DNA from: Nothopassalora personata
Lineage: Eukaryota > Ascomycota > Dothideomycetes > Mycosphaerellales > Mycosphaerellaceae
Assembly (NCBI GenBank): GCA_033816765.1
Contig: CM066289.1
Location: forward strand, 1,364,001 to 1,428,000
Length of the DNA stretch: 64,000 nt
Direction of reading: 5' to 3'
The position numbers were made by a program, and so were the translations under genes. Positions within the stretch are counted from its first letter, which is position 1; each line of letters begins with the position of its first letter. The notes beneath the pieces were generated by a model. It saw nothing but the letters and a program-made list of their open reading frames with translations, was not told the origin of the DNA and made no database searches. Below are positions 62,701-64,000 of the stretch, piece after piece.

Positions 62701-63571
62701 CCTCGATATTGTGCTTCTCCGGCCAGAGTCGGCTGTACGACGCGCAGAGACGTCCAATCTCTTGTAGCTGTATGTCGAGGTCGTGCTGAGTAGCTGCGGA
62801 CAAGATACGGTAGGTCTTCGAAGACAACATATATAGGAGAATGATCCTCTTCGCAAGCACTCAAAAGGCAAGACTTGCGCTCAAGAAAGCTGAAAGACAA
62901 CAACAGGAAAGCTTAAACCCCATTACAACCTCAGGAATACTCTACTTTTTGCGGCTTAGATCGTCGTATGCATGATATTGTGTGCATGTGTTTTGATCAA
63001 TGATCAATCCACGGATATCTTGGATGCGCTGTGTACCACCTATGCGCAGGAGTCGTAATAGCAGATTTGATGTTGTCGATCCACAGCAGTGATGTGTAGA
63101 CGCGTTCTGCTGCATTCTCGACCGGATGGCCAGAGACAGAACTCCGCAAGCGACCGCGTGGCGTGCCATCGAAGGATGCACAGCCAGACAGACTGTGACA
63201 GATTAGGTGATCCTCTTCGGCTGCATAGACGGATGCCGTGATGTGAAAGCTTGTTGATGACCAAGCGTGGTATCGTCTGGTCGTAGTTGCGCTGGAACAC
63301 ATGTCAACCAAAGATACCCTGTCTGCATACCCTACCTGCATAGCAAGATATGTGAAGTTCCTGTGAGCGGACGAGATGGAGCAGGAGAGAGATTGGGAAA
63401 CATGTGAAGGAGGAGAGTTCATGCTTTCCTTGTGTGCCGTTCCTGGCAGGGGGGTTAAAATCGGAAGCACGAGAATGACGCCACTCAAGCCTATCGATTG
63501 CAAGCTCCCTTCACCATCGAACAAAACTTTGAGCTGCATGGACACGTTGACCGTCCACGATCGTGAGCACA
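62701..63571. other. Divergent promoter, CE1 esterase / peroxiredoxin
   Basis: 871 bp between two start codons facing away from each other. A minus-strand frame (62997-63599) overlaps the peroxiredoxin start and has no family resemblance. No RNA gene seen. Confidence 0.45.
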
Positions 63572-64000
63572 ATGGTAGCATACTTCGCCCGCAGCGCATT
63601 GCGCACCTCTCGCCTTAGCGCGACGCACACCTCTTTCGCCTCTAGACAGGCTTCGCCCATCTTCAAGCGATTCTTCGCCACACCAGCAGAGCAGCCACGG
63701 CTGCGCTTGGGCTCTGTAGCTCCCAACTTCCAGGCGAAGACGACGCAAGGCGACATCGATTTCCATTCATGGCTGGGTGGAAAGTGGGCAATTCTGTTCA
63801 GCCATCCCGCCGACTTCACACCGGTCTGCACGACCGAGCTTGGAGCATTTTCTCGTCTGAAGGGTGAATTCGAGAAGAGAGGCGTGCAGATGATTGGTTT
63901 GGTGAGAATGTCGCCGCTTATGCATATCGTGTGCTCAAGTCCTGACGAGCTCGATAGAGTGCCAATGATTTGACTAGCCACGGAAAATGGATAGAAGATA
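63572..64000 (+). CDS. Mitochondrial 1-Cys peroxiredoxin (Prx1-type), 5' part
   Basis: Thiol peroxidase of the Prx6/1-Cys class; only the first part lies inside the window. Exon 1 is 63572-63901 (110 codons); an intron of 56 nt (63902-63957, GTGAGA...GATAG) follows; exon 2 starts at 63958 with SANDLTSHGKWIED and is cut by the window end. The N-terminus (MVAYFARSALRTSRLSATHT) is rich in Arg, Ser and Ala without acids, a mitochondrial targeting signal. The peroxidatic Cys sits in FSHPADFTPVCTTELGAF. The exon 2 sequence matches the block that follows MIGL in Prx1 proteins, which confirms the splice. Confidence 0.92.

Noticed and set aside
1..64000. Secondary-metabolite or other dedicated gene cluster, or a mobile element
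   Set aside because: No PKS, NRPS, terpene synthase, transposase, reverse transcriptase or integrase motifs were seen; most neighbours are conserved housekeeping genes with unrelated functions.

Overview
The window looks like nuclear DNA of a filamentous ascomycete (Pezizomycotina), probably a dothideomycete of the Mycosphaerella/Capnodiales type. This rests on dense, mostly single-copy genes on both strands, introns of 47-60 nt with GTRNGT donors and CTRAY branch points close to the acceptor, and a typical mould protein set: division 1 chitin synthase, neutral trehalase, L-arabinitol dehydrogenase, PAF-acetylhydrolase, Clr2, and a short Rad6 without an acidic tail. The exact taxon is inference. 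I see no virus, plasmid, transposon, CRISPR or rRNA, and no convincing tRNA.

Layout. 0-10 kb: a lineage-type unknown gene (-), a Rab4-like GTPase (-), a PAF-acetylhydrolase-like esterase (-), the wreck of a GH115 alpha-glucuronidase (-) and a tiny UPF0390 nucleolar-type protein (+). 10-22 kb: an NmrA-like reductase (+), a low-molecular-weight tyrosine phosphatase (-), chitin synthase (+), a protein with 12 CCHC zinc knuckles (+), an alpha/beta hydrolase (+) and a DUF1295 membrane reductase (+). 22-31 kb: a large Bud2-type RasGAP (-), a 2.7-kb gene-poor stretch and a disordered unknown protein (-). 31-41 kb: Cyp40 (-), neutral trehalase (-), aminodeoxychorismate lyase (-) and Tom70 (+). 42-48 kb: a protein kinase of four exons (-), a small Lys-rich protein whose first exon is only the ATG (+), a Pmp3-family membrane peptide (-) and L-arabinitol 4-dehydrogenase (+). 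48-64 kb: an unknown protein (-), the ubiquilin Dsk2 (-), a quinone oxidoreductase (+), an unknown Ser-rich protein (-), Clr2 (-), a single-pass membrane protein (+), Rad6 E2 (-), a secreted CE1 feruloyl-esterase-like enzyme (-) and the start of a mitochondrial 1-Cys peroxiredoxin (+), cut by the window end.

Most genes are housekeeping and do not form an operon or a biosynthetic cluster. Themes that recur are plant cell-wall sugar use (GH115 remnant, feruloyl-esterase-like enzyme, L-arabinitol dehydrogenase), ubiquitin biology (Rad6, Dsk2), chaperone and mitochondrial import partners (Cyp40, Tom70) and stress physiology (trehalase, Pmp3, peroxiredoxin). Exon structures were derived by hand from splice signals and frame continuity. 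The most notable items are the GH115 pseudogene with its catalytic core deleted, a stop-free 48-nt intron of 3n length inside the RasGAP domain, the ATG-only exon, and introns that repeatedly split zinc knuckles. I did not find a clear new biological system.
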